The notes under the pieces: model-generated | The model's input: only the letters and a program-made list of their open reading frames with translations | Told to the model about the DNA's origin: nothing | Databases searched by the model: none | Source of the DNA: Chthonomonas calidirosea | GTDB taxonomy: Bacteria; Armatimonadota; Fimbriimonadia; Fimbriimonadales; Fimbriimonadaceae | Direction of reading: 5' to 3' | DNA: 64,000 bases | Assembly: GCA_945882415.1 (NCBI GenBank) | Contig: CAMCWC010000004.1 | Location: 1-64,000 of the forward strand | Position numbers and translations under genes: made by a program | Part shown: positions 1 through 9,786 of the stretch, one piece after another | Layout: every line of letters starts with the position of its first letter | Numbering within the stretch: the stretch's first letter is position 1

Positions 1-3000
1 TCAGCGAAGCGAGTCACTAAGATGCAAGCAGGCTCGGCGATCTGGTCGTATACGTATTCGGCCTTCAGCACAGTCGAAGAATGGCCCAATGGCGCAAAAA
101 CGACCTATACGTACGATTCCGATGGTAACAACACCAAGACCGACCGGCCTGAAGGGTTTACGGTTACCAATGTTTACAACACGAACCGCTTGAAGGTCGC
201 AGAGATTACGCCAGCTGGAACCTACGGAAGCATCACGTATAACTCAAGGTGGTTGGTGAGTGTAGCGGAAGACCCGCTTGGAAACCGAACGACATTCCAG
301 TACGACTCCTTTGGAAACGTTACTACCCTGATTGAGGCCAATGGTGCCGTCACGACCTATGCATACGAAGGCACAGGCTCAACAAAGCGCGTGATCCGGG
401 TTACCGATCCGCTCGGCCGGGTATCCAGTTTCACGTATGACTCGGACGGATTGCTGAAAACCAGCACCGACCCAAGAGGACTGACGACAACCTTCAGCTA
501 CGATGCGATTGGCAACTTGGTCACCCAAGTCATGGCCGATGGTGCGGTCATCACCAACGTTTACGACTCGCTCAGCCGAGTAATCGCGACGATTGATCCG
601 CTTGGACGGGTGACTAGTTACGGTTATGACGCTGCTAACCACTTGGTGACGATCACGAACGCTCTAAATGAGGTCACGACGTACATTTACGATGGTTGTC
701 TCCTTCAAGCGGTCGTGGACCCGCTGAACAACCGGACAACGTACAGCTATGGTCGGTTTGAGCGAAGAACCGTGGTTGAGAACGCGCTTGGATTCAAAAC
801 CACCACGTCGTATGACAACATGGGCTACCCGGTCACGGTCATCAACGCTCGCGGGTTTATCACCACGACTCAATACGACATCGCCAAGCGAGTTGAGGCG
901 ACAATTGATGCTCTGGGTTACCGAACTACCACCGTCTATGACGATGCAGGCCGTCCATGGGCAGTTGAAGATGCCCGAGGTAACCGGACGACAAACGTTT
1001 ACAATGCGCGTGATCTGATCGCCAGCATTGACGCTCTGAACAATCGAACAACTGTCAGCTATGACAGCGTGGGCCGTCAGGTTTCGATGATCTCCAGCCT
1101 TGGCTTCATCACGACGAGGGTCTACGACCTCGCTGGTCAGGTTGAGGCGGTGGTGGATGCGCTCGGGAACCGGACTTCGTTTACTTACGATGCCAACGGT
1201 AACCAAGAGACGGTGAAGAACCCGCTTGGGTTTGTGTCGACGACGGTTTATGCGTCGACGAGCAACCGAGTGCTGGCGACGGTCGATCCGCTCGGGCACC
1301 GGACGACTTTCTCCTACGACCTTGCGGGTCAAGAGACCGCTCGCCAGGATGCGCGGGGTAACCGAATTACGTTTGCCTACGATCCGGTTGGCCGGCCGCG
1401 ATCGATTCAGAACGAGCTGGGAGCTTTTGCGACGACGAGCTACGATGCTGCCGGTAGGCCGGTGACGATGCTGGATGCAAATGGTTGGCTGAAGACGATC
1501 ACCTACGATGCGGCGGGGCAGCAGACGGGGATTTTGTACGCGGACAACACGAAGATGACCCTACAGTACGATCCGGTTGGAAATCTGACTACCACCCTGT
1601 ACCTCTCGGGTAGCGACCAGATTGTTAGTTTCACCGCTCGGAACGAGGTGGACGTTGTTCGGCTTTCCGGAAATATTCGGTACACGAACACCTACGACCA
1701 AGTTGGTAATCGCACGGTACTTCGCGATACCAGCGATGGTCGGCACACTTATAGCTACGATGCGCTGAACCGGGTGGCGAGCTTTGTGAGCACAGAGAGC
1801 CGGGTTTACACCTTCAGCTACGATGCGGATTCCCGGCGTACGACGGTGAACTACGGAACTGGTGACCGGTTGACGGCTTACGACGCGCTGAGTCGGGTGG
1901 TTACGCAGGTGGAGCGGGTGGGTGGATCCCCGATTCTTACGATCGTTGATGCCTATGATTCGGGAGGTCGAAAAATTTCTCAACTCCGAGACGCCGTTCT
2001 GACGTCGTATACATATGACTCGGCGGACCGGCTTACAGGGCAACAGGTTGCAGGCGCCTTCGCAACCTTTACGATGGACCCGGGCGGAAACATCACGGTG
2101 AAGAGTCAGCAGGGGTCTAGCCCGATTACGATGACTTACAACGCGGGTTCGCGGTTGGTGACTTCGGTTGAGGGGGCGGTGGTTTCTACTTACACCTTTG
2201 ATGCCAACGGGAACCAGACGGCGGTGAATGCGGGTGGGTCTCGGACTACTTATGCTTATGACTACGAGAACCGGATGCGGACGGCGATTGATCCGGGCGG
2301 AGCTCGGTCTACGATGGCCTATTGGGCGGATGGCATGCGTCGGTTCTTGGAAGTCGGGGGTACGCGAACGACCTTCGTCTGGGACGGCAGCGACTATCTG
2401 CAATCCCGCACGCCGAGCGAGGTAACTACCTTTAGTACCGTCGACGCGCAAATTTTGGATTCGGAGGTTGGCGGCAGCGAGTCGCTATTGGTGCCGGACC
2501 CGCTGGGTTCGGTGGTGAAGGTTCTGGATGCGAGCGGCAACCAAGTTTACGACGCGGCCTACTGGCCTTACGGAGAAATTCGGAACTCGATTGGAGTGAA
2601 CGATACTTCTTGGGGATACGGGGGTACTTGGGGTTACCACTTCGACATGTCGCGCCGGCTTTACATCCGGGCGCGAGTGCTGGATCCGGTTACTGGAAGG
2701 TGGTATTCCGTGGATCCGCTGTGGCCCCGTGAGCTCGGCTATGTGTATGTAAACGGACGTCCAACGAAATGGACTGACCCTTCTGGTCTGACAAGTCTGG
2801 AGGAAGTCGGATGCTGTCTTAAGAGTGCTGGTACTGCAGGACTGGTAGCTTGTTTGGCTACTGCTCCAGTCGGATGTCTCGCCTGTCTCGCTGCGGCGAC
2901 CATAACATGCACTACCAATCCACCCTTGTGCGCGCCAGCAATCATGATTTGTAAAGCCGCATGCTCTTTTGACATCATAAAATGCGTTGAAGTCGGACTA

Positions 3001-3255
3001 ACCGCTGCGGCAGCGTCTTTAGCGGAATGTTTCCTTTCAGGAAGATGTAGACCAACTGACCCTCCGTCAGGTGGTGGTGGTGGAGGTGGTGGAGGAGGAT
3101 CCCTTGACGGCTGCATGCAGACATGCAGTGTAGTGCCACCCGGCAAAGCTCACTATGAATGTTTATGCAGGTGTAGAGGCTTGCCATGTGGGCGACCGAA
3201 ACCAGTCCCGGCGCCTGTGCGGTTCCCGATCGTGGCCTGTGGGGTGGTGTTATGA
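1..3255 (+). CDS. RHS/YD-repeat protein, 5' truncated, with cysteine-rich C-terminal tail
   Basis: The frame is open to the window edge, so the first ATG at 22 is probably internal and the N-terminus is missing. The visible part is a long array of YD repeats (motifs such as YDSFGN, YDANGN, YDxxGR) that in known RHS proteins builds a hollow beta-cage around a C-terminal payload. The array ends in the RHS-associated core (GRWYSVDPLWPRELGY, then DPSGL near nt 2775-2789). After the core come about 154 residues unlike the rest: about 19 cysteines, hydrophobic Ala/Val/Leu stretches, a ten-glycine run, and a Cys-rich end. In polymorphic toxins this position holds the toxin; I do not recognise a toxin fold here. 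Codon use in the tail looks less GC-rich than in the repeats, as expected for an exchangeable module. The stop overlaps the next start as ATGA. The family call is secure; the toxin role is inferred. Confidence 0.9.
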   Translation, partial: SAKRVTKMQAGSAIWSYTYSAFSTVEEWPNGAKTTYTYDSDGNNTKTDRPEGFTVTNVYNTNRLKVAEITPAGTYGSITYNSRWLVSVAEDPLGNRTTFQYDSFGNVTTLIEANGAVTTYAYEGTGSTKRVIRVTDPLGRVSSFTYDSDGLLKTSTDPRGLTTTFSYDAIGNLVTQVMADGAVITNVYDSLSRVIATIDPLGRVTSYGYDAANHLVTITNALNEVTTYIYDGCLLQAVVDPLNNRTTYSYGRFERRTVVENALGFKTTTSYDNMGYPVTVINARGFITTTQYDIAKRVEATIDALGYRTTTVYDDAGRPWAVEDARGNRTTNVYNARDLIASIDALNNRTTVSYDSVGRQVSMISSLGFITTRVYDLAGQVEAVVDALGNRTSFTYDANGNQETVKNPLGFVSTTVYASTSNRVLATVDPLGHRTTFSYDLAGQETARQDARGNRITFAYDPVGRPRSIQNELGAFATTSYDAAGRPVTMLDANGWLKTITYDAAGQQTGILYADNTKMTLQYDPVGNLTTTLYLSGSDQIVSFTARNEVDVVRLSGNIRYTNTYDQVGNRTVLRDTSDGRHTYSYDALNRVASFVSTESRVYTFSYDADSRRTTVNYGTGDRLTAYDALSRVVTQVERVGGSPILTIVDAYDSGGRKISQLRDAVLTSYTYDSADRLTGQQVAGAFATFTMDPGGNITVKSQQGSSPITMTYNAGSRLVTSVEGAVVSTYTFDANGNQTAVNAGGSRTTYAYDYENRMRTAIDPGGARSTMAYWADGMRRFLEVGGTRTTFVWDGSDYLQSRTPSEVTTFSTVDAQILDSEVGGSESLLVPDPLGSVVKVLDASGNQVYDAAYWPYGEIRNSIGVNDTSWGYGGTWGYHFDMSRRLYIRARVLDPVTGRWYSVDPLWPRELGYVYVNGRPTKWTDPSGLTSLEEVGCCLKSAGTAGLVACLATAPVGCLACLAAATITCTTNPPLCAPAIMICKAACSFDIIKCVEVGLTAAAASLAECFLSGRCRPTDPPSGGGGGGGGGGSLDGCMQTCSVVPPGKAHYECLCRCRGLPCGRPKPVPAPVRFPIVACGVVL

Positions 3256-3626
3256 GTATCAAGCGGATAGGTCTTGCAGCAATCGAGGTCATACCGATTG
3301 TCAGTTGCTCAATCCTGTTGCCTACTGGGTACTACATTTCGTTGACAATCCTGGTTGCAAGTTTGTCAACGGCCCTCCAGGACTTGCCGAAAACTCAGTT
3401 TCGGCAAACGAAATTTAGTAGAATTCTTACATCCGCGATTTGCCTTCTGCTGATTGCTGCGATTGTGCAGTCATGGTCAGGCATTGTCGATAGCATAGCT
3501 GGAAAACTGTTGGATATGCCAGAAACAGTGGCTGAGGCTACTGCAAAGTCGTGTGTGGTAGTGTGCTTGTACGTTCTGCTGCGTTCTCTATTTTTCGTAG
3601 TGGTAACGACAGCAGAAATGGATTAA
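3252..3626 (+). CDS. Small membrane protein coupled to the RHS gene, possible immunity or partner protein
   Basis: This 124-residue protein starts at an ATG that overlaps the RHS stop by four bases (ATGA), so translation is probably coupled. I chose this start over an in-frame upstream one for that reason. Three or four hydrophobic segments are visible: residues about 7-27, 30-42, 60-78 and 98-118. The sequence is not from a family I recognise. Genes directly behind RHS C-terminal tails are often immunity proteins, and a membrane-embedded one would suit a hydrophobic, membrane-acting tail. It could instead help secrete or anchor the RHS protein. Existence as a gene is well supported by the overlap; the role is inference from position. 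Confidence 0.7.
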   Translation: MSIKRIGLAAIEVIPIVSCSILLPTGYYISLTILVASLSTALQDLPKTQFRQTKFSRILTSAICLLLIAAIVQSWSGIVDSIAGKLLDMPETVAEATAKSCVVVCLYVLLRSLFFVVVTTAEMD

Positions 3627-3933
3627 CGCTCTAAGATTCAAGTAGGCCACTTCCAGATAGTCTGGAAACTTACTGCCAAGGCTGTCCGATTGCAAAAAGC
3701 TAGGCCATGTGAACTTAGCAGTGACGGTCGAAATACTCGCACGCACTAGTTGAGGTCGATTGGGCAGTATAGGATTGTCTTCGAGGGCGTCATTTTTTGG
3801 CTTCGGATCATGGAAGTCCTCTGGACGGTTCAGGAAGAGTAAAGGTTGCCCGGAGTCACAAGACCTTTCTCCAGCTATCCAGAAACGAAACTAGGACGCC
3901 CGGAAGCGCTACGAAATCCGCCACAATCTCCCC
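3627..3933. other. Intergenic stretch without a convincing gene
   Basis: About 300 bases between the RHS unit and the oxidoreductase. I see only a short perfect hairpin at 3651-3667 (TTCCAGA, loop TAG, TCTGGAA) without a following T-run, so it is not a clear terminator. No promoter or start with a good ribosome site stands out. Confidence 0.5.
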
Positions 3934-5058
3934 ATGCGGTTTGGGGTGATTGGGTGGGGGTTGCGGGCTTCTATTGCGAAGATGGCGCATCAGCCGGGGA
4001 AGGGACATCGGTTGGTGGCGTTGGCCGATCCGGACGTGGCCGTTCACGCGGCTTTTAAAGAGTTTGCCGGGGAAGGTGCGCAGGTCTTCACCGACTTCGA
4101 GTCGCTGAAGTCGCTCGACCTCGATGCAATCTTCGTGCTCTCGCCGGACTACCTGCATGAAGAGCACGCGGTGAACCTCTTGCAATCGAATATCCCGATC
4201 TATCTGGAGAAGCCGATGGCGATCACGATTGAGGGGTGCGACCATATTCTGCGCACCGCGGCGGAGACCGGGACGAAGCTGTATCTGGGGCACAACATGC
4301 GGCACTTTGCGGTGATTCGGCAGATGCGCGAGTGCATTCAGAGCGGGATGATTGGCGAAGTGAAGACGGCGTGGTGCCGACACTTTGTGAGCTACGGCGG
4401 CGATGCTTACTTCTGCGACTGGCACGCCGACCGGAGCAAATCGACCGGCCTGCTGCTGCAAAAAGGGGCGCACGATATCGACGTGCTGCACTGGCTGTGC
4501 AACGGCTACACCAAGCGCGTGGTGGCAATGGGGAACAACATGGTTTACGGAAACGTGCCGAACCGCCGCCCGGAAGGATCGGAAATGCGCGCGCAGTTCC
4601 GCTACTCCTGGCCGCCGACGGAGATCACCGAACTGAACCCGGTGCTCGACGTGGAAGACGTGAGCATGATGCTGATGGAACTCGACAACGGGGTTTTGGC
4701 GACGTATCAGCAGTGCCACTTCACGCCGGATTCGGTGCGGAACTATACGGTCATCGGCACCCACGGTCGCATCGAGAACTTTGGCGACACGCCGGGCAAG
4801 AGCGTGATTCGGATTTGGAACCGACCGCGATACGGATATGAAGAACCCGCCGATATCGAGTTCCGCCCGGCAGAAGAGCGAGGCGGGCACGGCGGGTCGG
4901 ACACGCGGATTATCGAAGAGTTCCTGCGCTACATCGAGCACGGCGGCGAGACCGATACTTCTCCGCTCGCGGCCCGAATGAGCGTGGCAGCGGGGGTCTG
5001 CGCGACCCACTCGCTGCGCAACGGCTCGGTTCCGGTCGATGTTCCGGCGGTCGGCTAG
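3934..5058 (+). CDS. Gfo/Idh/MocA-family oxidoreductase, cytoplasmic
   Basis: A 374-residue NAD(P)-dependent sugar or cyclitol dehydrogenase-type protein. The N-terminal Rossmann glycine motif is GVIGWG (residues 4-9). The family's EKP signature is at 92-94, and the Asp/His catalytic region KGAHDIDVLHW lies at about 177-187. It has no signal peptide, unlike the two other family members in this window. Substrate cannot be read from sequence; relatives oxidise or reduce sugars and inositols, often at C3. It stands alone on the plus strand and converges with ilvD, overlapping its 3' end by four bases. No good Shine-Dalgarno sequence precedes the ATG. Confidence 0.88.
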   Translation: MRFGVIGWGLRASIAKMAHQPGKGHRLVALADPDVAVHAAFKEFAGEGAQVFTDFESLKSLDLDAIFVLSPDYLHEEHAVNLLQSNIPIYLEKPMAITIEGCDHILRTAAETGTKLYLGHNMRHFAVIRQMRECIQSGMIGEVKTAWCRHFVSYGGDAYFCDWHADRSKSTGLLLQKGAHDIDVLHWLCNGYTKRVVAMGNNMVYGNVPNRRPEGSEMRAQFRYSWPPTEITELNPVLDVEDVSMMLMELDNGVLATYQQCHFTPDSVRNYTVIGTHGRIENFGDTPGKSVIRIWNRPRYGYEEPADIEFRPAEERGGHGGSDTRIIEEFLRYIEHGGETDTSPLAARMSVAAGVCATHSLRNGSVPVDVPAVG

Positions 5059-6728
5059 ACCGTAACCGCGCCCGAGCAAGCCGGGCCGACTTGGGCGGCG
5101 TACTTCTTGAGGACGCCGGTAAGAACGCGCTCGGGAGCCACCCAATCGGCCCGTCTGGTCGCAAGTTCCTCCGGTGATACGGCGACGGAAATTTCACCGG
5201 TCGTCGCATCGACGGTGATCTGGTCGCCATCGCGGACAAGGGCGATCGGACCGCCGTCGTAGGCTTCCGGTCCAACATGCCCAACCATGAGGCCGCGCGT
5301 GGCACCGCTGAAGCGACCATCGGTGAGGAGGGCGACTTCGTAGCCAAGGCCCTGACCGACGATGGCGGAAGTGACACCGAGCATTTCGCGCATTCCCGGT
5401 CCGCCCTTAGGACCTTCGTAGCGGATTACGACAACATCGCCCGCGACCACCTCGCGCCGCTGAACCGCCGCCATCGCGAGTTCCTCGCTATCGAAGCACC
5501 GCGCCGGGCCGGTGTGGGAGAGGTTTGTTACGCCGGTGGTTTTAACGACTCCACCGTCTGGGGCGAGATTGCCCTTGAGAATCGCGAGGCCGCCGGTGGG
5601 ATAGAACGCGGAGGTGTGCGGGTGGACGACGTCTTGACCCTCGGGAATCTCGATTCCTACAAGGTTCTCGGCCATGGTTTTTCCGTTGACGGTGAGGCAG
5701 TCTCCGTGCAGGCAACCGGCATCGAGGAGGGCCTTGAGGACCACCGGGACGCCGCCGACGGCATGGAGGTCCAGCATCACGTACTTTCCGCCGGGTCGGA
5801 GGTTCGCGAGGGTCGGGGTGCGCTCGCTGACGGCTTGGATGTCGTCGAGGGTGAAGGTGATGCCGAGCTCGTGGGCGATGGCGGGGATGTGCAGGGCGAC
5901 GTTGGTGGACCCGCCAGTTGCGGCCGCAATCGCGACGGCGTTCTCCATCGACTTGCGGGTGATGACGTCGCGCGGGAGGATGCCGAGGCGGATGGTTTCA
6001 ACGATCTGTCGTCCGACTTCGGCGAGGAAAAGGGAGCGCTCGGTGGAAACGGCCGGCGGAGATGACGAGCCGGGAAGGGCCATACCGAGGGCTTCGGCGA
6101 CGCATGCCATGGTGTTGGCGGTGTATTGCCCGCCGCAGGCTCCGGCTCCGGGGCAGACGGCGCACTCGACGCTTTTCAGTTCGGTGGCGTCGATCTTTCC
6201 GGCGGCGAAGGCTCCGGCAGCTTCGAAGGCATCTTGAATGGTGACGTCCTTTCCGTGGATGTGGCCGGGGAGAATGGTGCCGCCGTAGAGGAAGATGCTC
6301 GGCACATTGAGGCGGGCCATGACCATCAGCATGCCGGGGAGGGATTTATCGCACCCGGCGACGCCGATGAGGGCATCGTAGCAGTGGCCGCGCATCATGA
6401 GCTCGACGGAATCGGCGATGACCTCTCGGCTCACGAGCGAGCATTTCATGCCCTGGTGGCCCATGGCAATGCCGTCGCTTACGGAGATGGTGTCGAACCG
6501 GCGCGGGGTTCCGCCGGAGGCGGCGACGGAGTTCGCGATGAAGCGGGCTTGCTCGTCCAGGTTCCAGTTGCACGGGGTGGCCTCGGACCAAACGCTGGCC
6601 ACGCCGACCCACGGCTGATCGTAGATTTCGCGATCTCCCAGGCCCATGGCGCGGAGCATGGCGCGGTTGGCGGTTTTGTCGGTGCCTTGGGCAATCGTTT
6701 TGGATTGGTGCTTCGGATCAAATGGCAT
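5055..6728 (-). CDS. ilvD: Dihydroxy-acid dehydratase
   Basis: Converts 2,3-dihydroxy-isovalerate and 2,3-dihydroxy-3-methylvalerate to the 2-keto acids, the third common step of valine and isoleucine synthesis. The 557-residue length is usual for the family. The three cysteines expected to bind the iron-sulfur cluster are visible: C53 (ATPCNWN), C126 (AGCDKS) and C198 (CPGAGACGG). This is the last gene of the leftward ilvB-N-C-A-D operon. Its ATG lies inside the end of ilvA, overlapping it by 11 bases, which suggests translational coupling. The call is secure. Confidence 0.97.
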   Translation of the reverse strand: MPFDPKHQSKTIAQGTDKTANRAMLRAMGLGDREIYDQPWVGVASVWSEATPCNWNLDEQARFIANSVAASGGTPRRFDTISVSDGIAMGHQGMKCSLVSREVIADSVELMMRGHCYDALIGVAGCDKSLPGMLMVMARLNVPSIFLYGGTILPGHIHGKDVTIQDAFEAAGAFAAGKIDATELKSVECAVCPGAGACGGQYTANTMACVAEALGMALPGSSSPPAVSTERSLFLAEVGRQIVETIRLGILPRDVITRKSMENAVAIAAATGGSTNVALHIPAIAHELGITFTLDDIQAVSERTPTLANLRPGGKYVMLDLHAVGGVPVVLKALLDAGCLHGDCLTVNGKTMAENLVGIEIPEGQDVVHPHTSAFYPTGGLAILKGNLAPDGGVVKTTGVTNLSHTGPARCFDSEELAMAAVQRREVVAGDVVVIRYEGPKGGPGMREMLGVTSAIVGQGLGYEVALLTDGRFSGATRGLMVGHVGPEAYDGGPIALVRDGDQITVDATTGEISVAVSPEELATRRADWVAPERVLTGVLKKYAAQVGPACSGAVTV

Positions 6729-8274
6729 ATTGATTTTTGTGGGTGAGAAATTCTTGGATGGCGGGTGACTCGGTCACTTCGCGCATCGGGAAAGGCTGGC
6801 AAACGGTGAATTGGTCGAAGTCGGTGGTGGTCTCCGTTGGCACTTGGAAGCCGACGAGGGCCCGACCGCGGTCGGCGCCGTGGTTTCGGTAGTGGAACAG
6901 CGAGATGTTCCAGCGCGATCCGAGCTGATCGAGGAACGCGGCCAGCGCACCGGCTCGTTCGGGGAAATCGACACGGAAGATTCGTTCGGGGGTCGGGTCC
7001 GGGTTGCGGCCGCCGACGAGGTGGCGGATGTGGAGCTTCGCGGTCTCGTCCTGGGTGAGGTCGGAATAGTGGAATTTGGCTTTGCTCAAGCCGTGCTTTA
7101 GGGCGTCGGCATCGGCAGGGCCAGATACGGAAATTCCGGCGAACACGGTGGCGTTGGTCGAATCGCCAAAGCGATAGTTGAACTCAGTGAGGTTGCGCTT
7201 GCCGATGGCGTGGCAGAGCCGAACGAAGCTGCCCGCTTGCTCGGGAATTTGGATGGACAGGACCATTTCTCGGCCTGAGCCGGTGGCGGTGCGCTCGGCG
7301 ATGAAGTGGAGTCGGTCGAAGTTGAGGTTCGCGCCGGAGATAATCGCGATGGCGTTTTGGCCGGGAGAGGCCGTTCGGGCCCATTTGGTGAGTCCGGCGA
7401 CGGCGAGAGCGCCAGCGGGTTCGGGGAGGGCTCGATGCTCTTCGAAGACGTCTTTGATGGCGGCGCAAATTTCGTCGCTGGAGACGGTCATCATGTCGTC
7501 GACGAACATTTGGGAGAGGCGGAAGGTCTCTTCGCCGACCTTCTTCACGGCACAGCCATCCGCAAAGGAGCCGACATAGGAGAGGGCGACGCGCTCGCCG
7601 GTGCGCATGGATTGGGTCATCGCATCGGCGTCGTCGGCTTCGACGCCGATGACTTTGGTGTTAGGCGAGAGTTGTTTGATGACGGCGGCGACGCCGGCGA
7701 TTAAGCCGCCGCCGCCCACGGGGACAAAGACGATGTCCGCGTTCTGAATCTGGTTGAAAATTTCGAGGCCAATCGTGCCCTGACCGATGATGGTGGCGGG
7801 GTGATCGTACGGGTGGATGAACTCGCGCCCGGTTCGGGTCGCGATCTCGGAAGCATGATGGTAGGCGTCGTCGTAGGTGTCGCCGAAGACCTCCAGGGTT
7901 GCCCCCATGGAGCGGATGGCGGACTGCTTGATCTCGGGAGTGGTTTCGGGGACGACGATGGTGGCAGAGGTGCCAAGTTCTCGAGCCGCCCAGGCGACGC
8001 CTTGGGCATGGTTCCCGGCACTGGCGGCAACGACGCCAAGCGCGAGGGCTTGCGAGTCGAGGCCGGTCATTCGCTGGTACGCACCGCGAATCTTAAAGCT
8101 ATGAATCGGCTGCAGGTCTTCGCGTTTGAACCAGACGTGCTGGCGCAGCCGCTGGCTGAGGCGCGGGGCGGCGTCAAGGGGCGTGACCTTTGCGACGTTG
8201 TAAACCGCAGAGGTGCGGATTCTCCGGAGGTATTCCTCCGGAGAAATTTCGGTGGCGAGCACGGTTCCGGTCAT
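6718..8274 (-). CDS. ilvA: Threonine deaminase, biosynthetic type
   Basis: PLP-dependent conversion of threonine to 2-oxobutanoate, the first committed step to isoleucine. At 518 residues it is the long, allosteric type. The PLP lysine sits in HSFKIRGAYQRM (K61), with the substrate loop SAGNHAQG at 85-92 and the phosphate-binding VGGGGLIAGV near 186-196. From about residue 330 on there are two ACT-like regulatory domains, which in relatives sense isoleucine and valine. It starts three bases after ilvC and overlaps ilvD. The call is secure. Confidence 0.96.
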   Translation of the reverse strand: MTGTVLATEISPEEYLRRIRTSAVYNVAKVTPLDAAPRLSQRLRQHVWFKREDLQPIHSFKIRGAYQRMTGLDSQALALGVVAASAGNHAQGVAWAARELGTSATIVVPETTPEIKQSAIRSMGATLEVFGDTYDDAYHHASEIATRTGREFIHPYDHPATIIGQGTIGLEIFNQIQNADIVFVPVGGGGLIAGVAAVIKQLSPNTKVIGVEADDADAMTQSMRTGERVALSYVGSFADGCAVKKVGEETFRLSQMFVDDMMTVSSDEICAAIKDVFEEHRALPEPAGALAVAGLTKWARTASPGQNAIAIISGANLNFDRLHFIAERTATGSGREMVLSIQIPEQAGSFVRLCHAIGKRNLTEFNYRFGDSTNATVFAGISVSGPADADALKHGLSKAKFHYSDLTQDETAKLHIRHLVGGRNPDPTPERIFRVDFPERAGALAAFLDQLGSRWNISLFHYRNHGADRGRALVGFQVPTETTTDFDQFTVCQPFPMREVTESPAIQEFLTHKNQYAI

Positions 8275-8277
8275 GTT

Positions 8278-9291
8278 TTAGGAGCCGGACGGAACTTCTT
8301 TGACGGCGAGGAACGGCATCATGCCGCGAAGCTCCTTGCCGACAGTTTCGATCTGGTGGGCGCGCTCTTCGGCCCGGCGAGCTTTCATAGTCGGGGCACC
8401 GTTTTCGCTTTCTTCGATCCACTTTTTGGCGAACGAACCGTCTTGGATGTCGGAAAGAAGTCCCTTCATTGCGGCACGGGACTCGGCCCCGATGACCTGA
8501 CGGCCAGCAACATAGTCACCCCATTCGGCGGTGTCGCTGATGCTGTAGCGCATGTAGCTGAGGCCACCTTCGTAGAGGAGGTCGACGATCAGCTTGGTTT
8601 CATGCAGGCATTCGAAGTAAGCGGCTTCGGGCTGATAGCCAGCTTCCACGAGGGTTTCAAATCCGGCCTTGATGAGTTCGGAGATGCCGCCGCAAAGGAC
8701 GGCTTGCTCGCCAAACAGGTCCGTTTCGGTCTCTTCCTTGAAGGTGGTTTCCAGTATTCCGGCTTGGGCACAGCCGATTCCCCAAGCATAGGCCAGTGCG
8801 CGCTCCTTGGCCTGGCGGGTGCCGTCTTGTTGAACGGCAACAAGGGCAGGCATTCCGGCGCCTCGGACGTATTCGGCGCGTAGTCGATGGCCGGGGCCCT
8901 TCGGCGCAATCATCGCGATGTCGACGTTTTCGGGAGCTTGGATGAAGCCATAGTGGACGTTGAAGCCGTGGGCGAAGAGGAGGGTGGTGCCGGGCTTCAG
9001 GTTCGGCGCGACGGCGTCGGAGTAGATTCCGCGCATCGGCACGTCGGGGGTGCAGAACATGATGACGTCGGCCCACTTGGTGGCTTCCTCGACGCTTAGG
9101 ACGGTTAGGCCGTCGGCTTCTGCCTTGGCGATGCTTTTGCTGGTCGGGTGAAGGGCGACGCGGACTTCGCAGCCGCTGTCTTTCAGGTTTTGCGCATGGG
9201 CGTGGCCTTGCGATCCGTAACCGATAACGACGATGTTGAGTGACTTAGCCAGCTCAGTATTGGTGTCTTGTGTGTAATAAACCTTTGCCAT
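8278..9291 (-). CDS. ilvC: Ketol-acid reductoisomerase, class I
   Basis: NAD(P)H- and Mg-dependent isomeroreductase acting on acetolactate and acetohydroxybutyrate. It has 337 residues, the short class I length. The nucleotide motif [13 protein letters not shown] is at 24-36; the cofactor-selectivity loop reads HPTSKS. The metal-binding acidic region follows ([19 protein letters not shown]). A clear Shine-Dalgarno sequence (GAGGAG) precedes the ATG and overlaps the ilvN stop region six bases upstream. Third gene of the operon. Confidence 0.97.
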   Translation of the reverse strand: MAKVYYTQDTNTELAKSLNIVVIGYGSQGHAHAQNLKDSGCEVRVALHPTSKSIAKAEADGLTVLSVEEATKWADVIMFCTPDVPMRGIYSDAVAPNLKPGTTLLFAHGFNVHYGFIQAPENVDIAMIAPKGPGHRLRAEYVRGAGMPALVAVQQDGTRQAKERALAYAWGIGCAQAGILETTFKEETETDLFGEQAVLCGGISELIKAGFETLVEAGYQPEAAYFECLHETKLIVDLLYEGGLSYMRYSISDTAEWGDYVAGRQVIGAESRAAMKGLLSDIQDGSFAKKWIEESENGAPTMKARRAEERAHQIETVGKELRGMMPFLAVKEVPSGS

Positions 9292-9297
9292 GTTGAA

Positions 9298-9786
9298 TCA
9301 CTCCTCTGCGCTCATGGCAACCGTGCCAGAGCGAACTATTTTCTTGATACCGTAAGGTTCGAGAAGGCGGATTAGGCCCTGGATTTTGCGGGCGTTGGCG
9401 ACGACTTGAACGGTCATCGTTTTGAGCCCAAGGTGAACGATCTCACAGTTCAGCACCCGCGAGATGTCGATGATCTCGGATCGCTTTTCTGGCGGAGCTT
9501 CCACCTGGATGAAGGCGAGTTCGCGGTGAACGTATTCCTTGCCATCGAGCGACTCGACGGAGACGACGTCCACGGCTTTTTCGAGCTGCATGACGCATTG
9601 GCGGAGCATGTTGTCATCGGCGTTGACGACAATCGACATTCGGCTCAGGCCGGGTTCCTCGCAGTCTCCGACGGCGAGGCTGCTGAGCGAGAAGCCGCGG
9701 CGCCGGAAGAGGCTGATCATGCGGTTGAGGGTTCCGTGCTCGTTGTGTACGAGCGCGGTGACGGTGTGCTCTTGGGTGTGCCTCAT
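9298..9786 (-). CDS. ilvN: Acetolactate synthase, small regulatory subunit
   Basis: Regulatory subunit of acetohydroxyacid synthase, with 162 residues. An N-terminal ACT domain (from about residue 7, VTALVHNEHGTLNRMISLFRR) normally binds valine for feedback inhibition; the C-terminal half matches the ALS_ss_C type. The ATG overlaps the ilvB stop as ATGA, so the catalytic and regulatory subunits are probably made in coupled fashion. Confidence 0.95.
   Translation of the reverse strand: MRHTQEHTVTALVHNEHGTLNRMISLFRRRGFSLSSLAVGDCEEPGLSRMSIVVNADDNMLRQCVMQLEKAVDVVSVESLDGKEYVHRELAFIQVEAPPEKRSEIIDISRVLNCEIVHLGLKTMTVQVVANARKIQGLIRLLEPYGIKKIVRSGTVAMSAEE

Noticed and set aside
1-2300. Tandem repeats at DNA level or a CRISPR-like array
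   Set aside because: Periodicity comes from YD protein repeats; DNA units vary and there are no spacers.
1561-2451. Minus-strand frame of 296 codons inside the RHS gene
   Set aside because: Shadow of the YD repeats; periodic sequence on the coding strand keeps the opposite frame open.
3651-3667. Hairpin after the RHS unit as a terminator
   Set aside because: Seven-base stem, three-base loop and no T-run; too weak to call.
3856-5145. Long minus-strand frame opposite the first oxidoreductase
   Set aside because: Antisense shadow of a well-supported dehydrogenase gene; the product is Arg/His-rich with no domain.
7801-8883. Plus-strand frame of 360 codons across ilvA and ilvC
   Set aside because: Antisense to two certain genes; no motif and no ribosome site.
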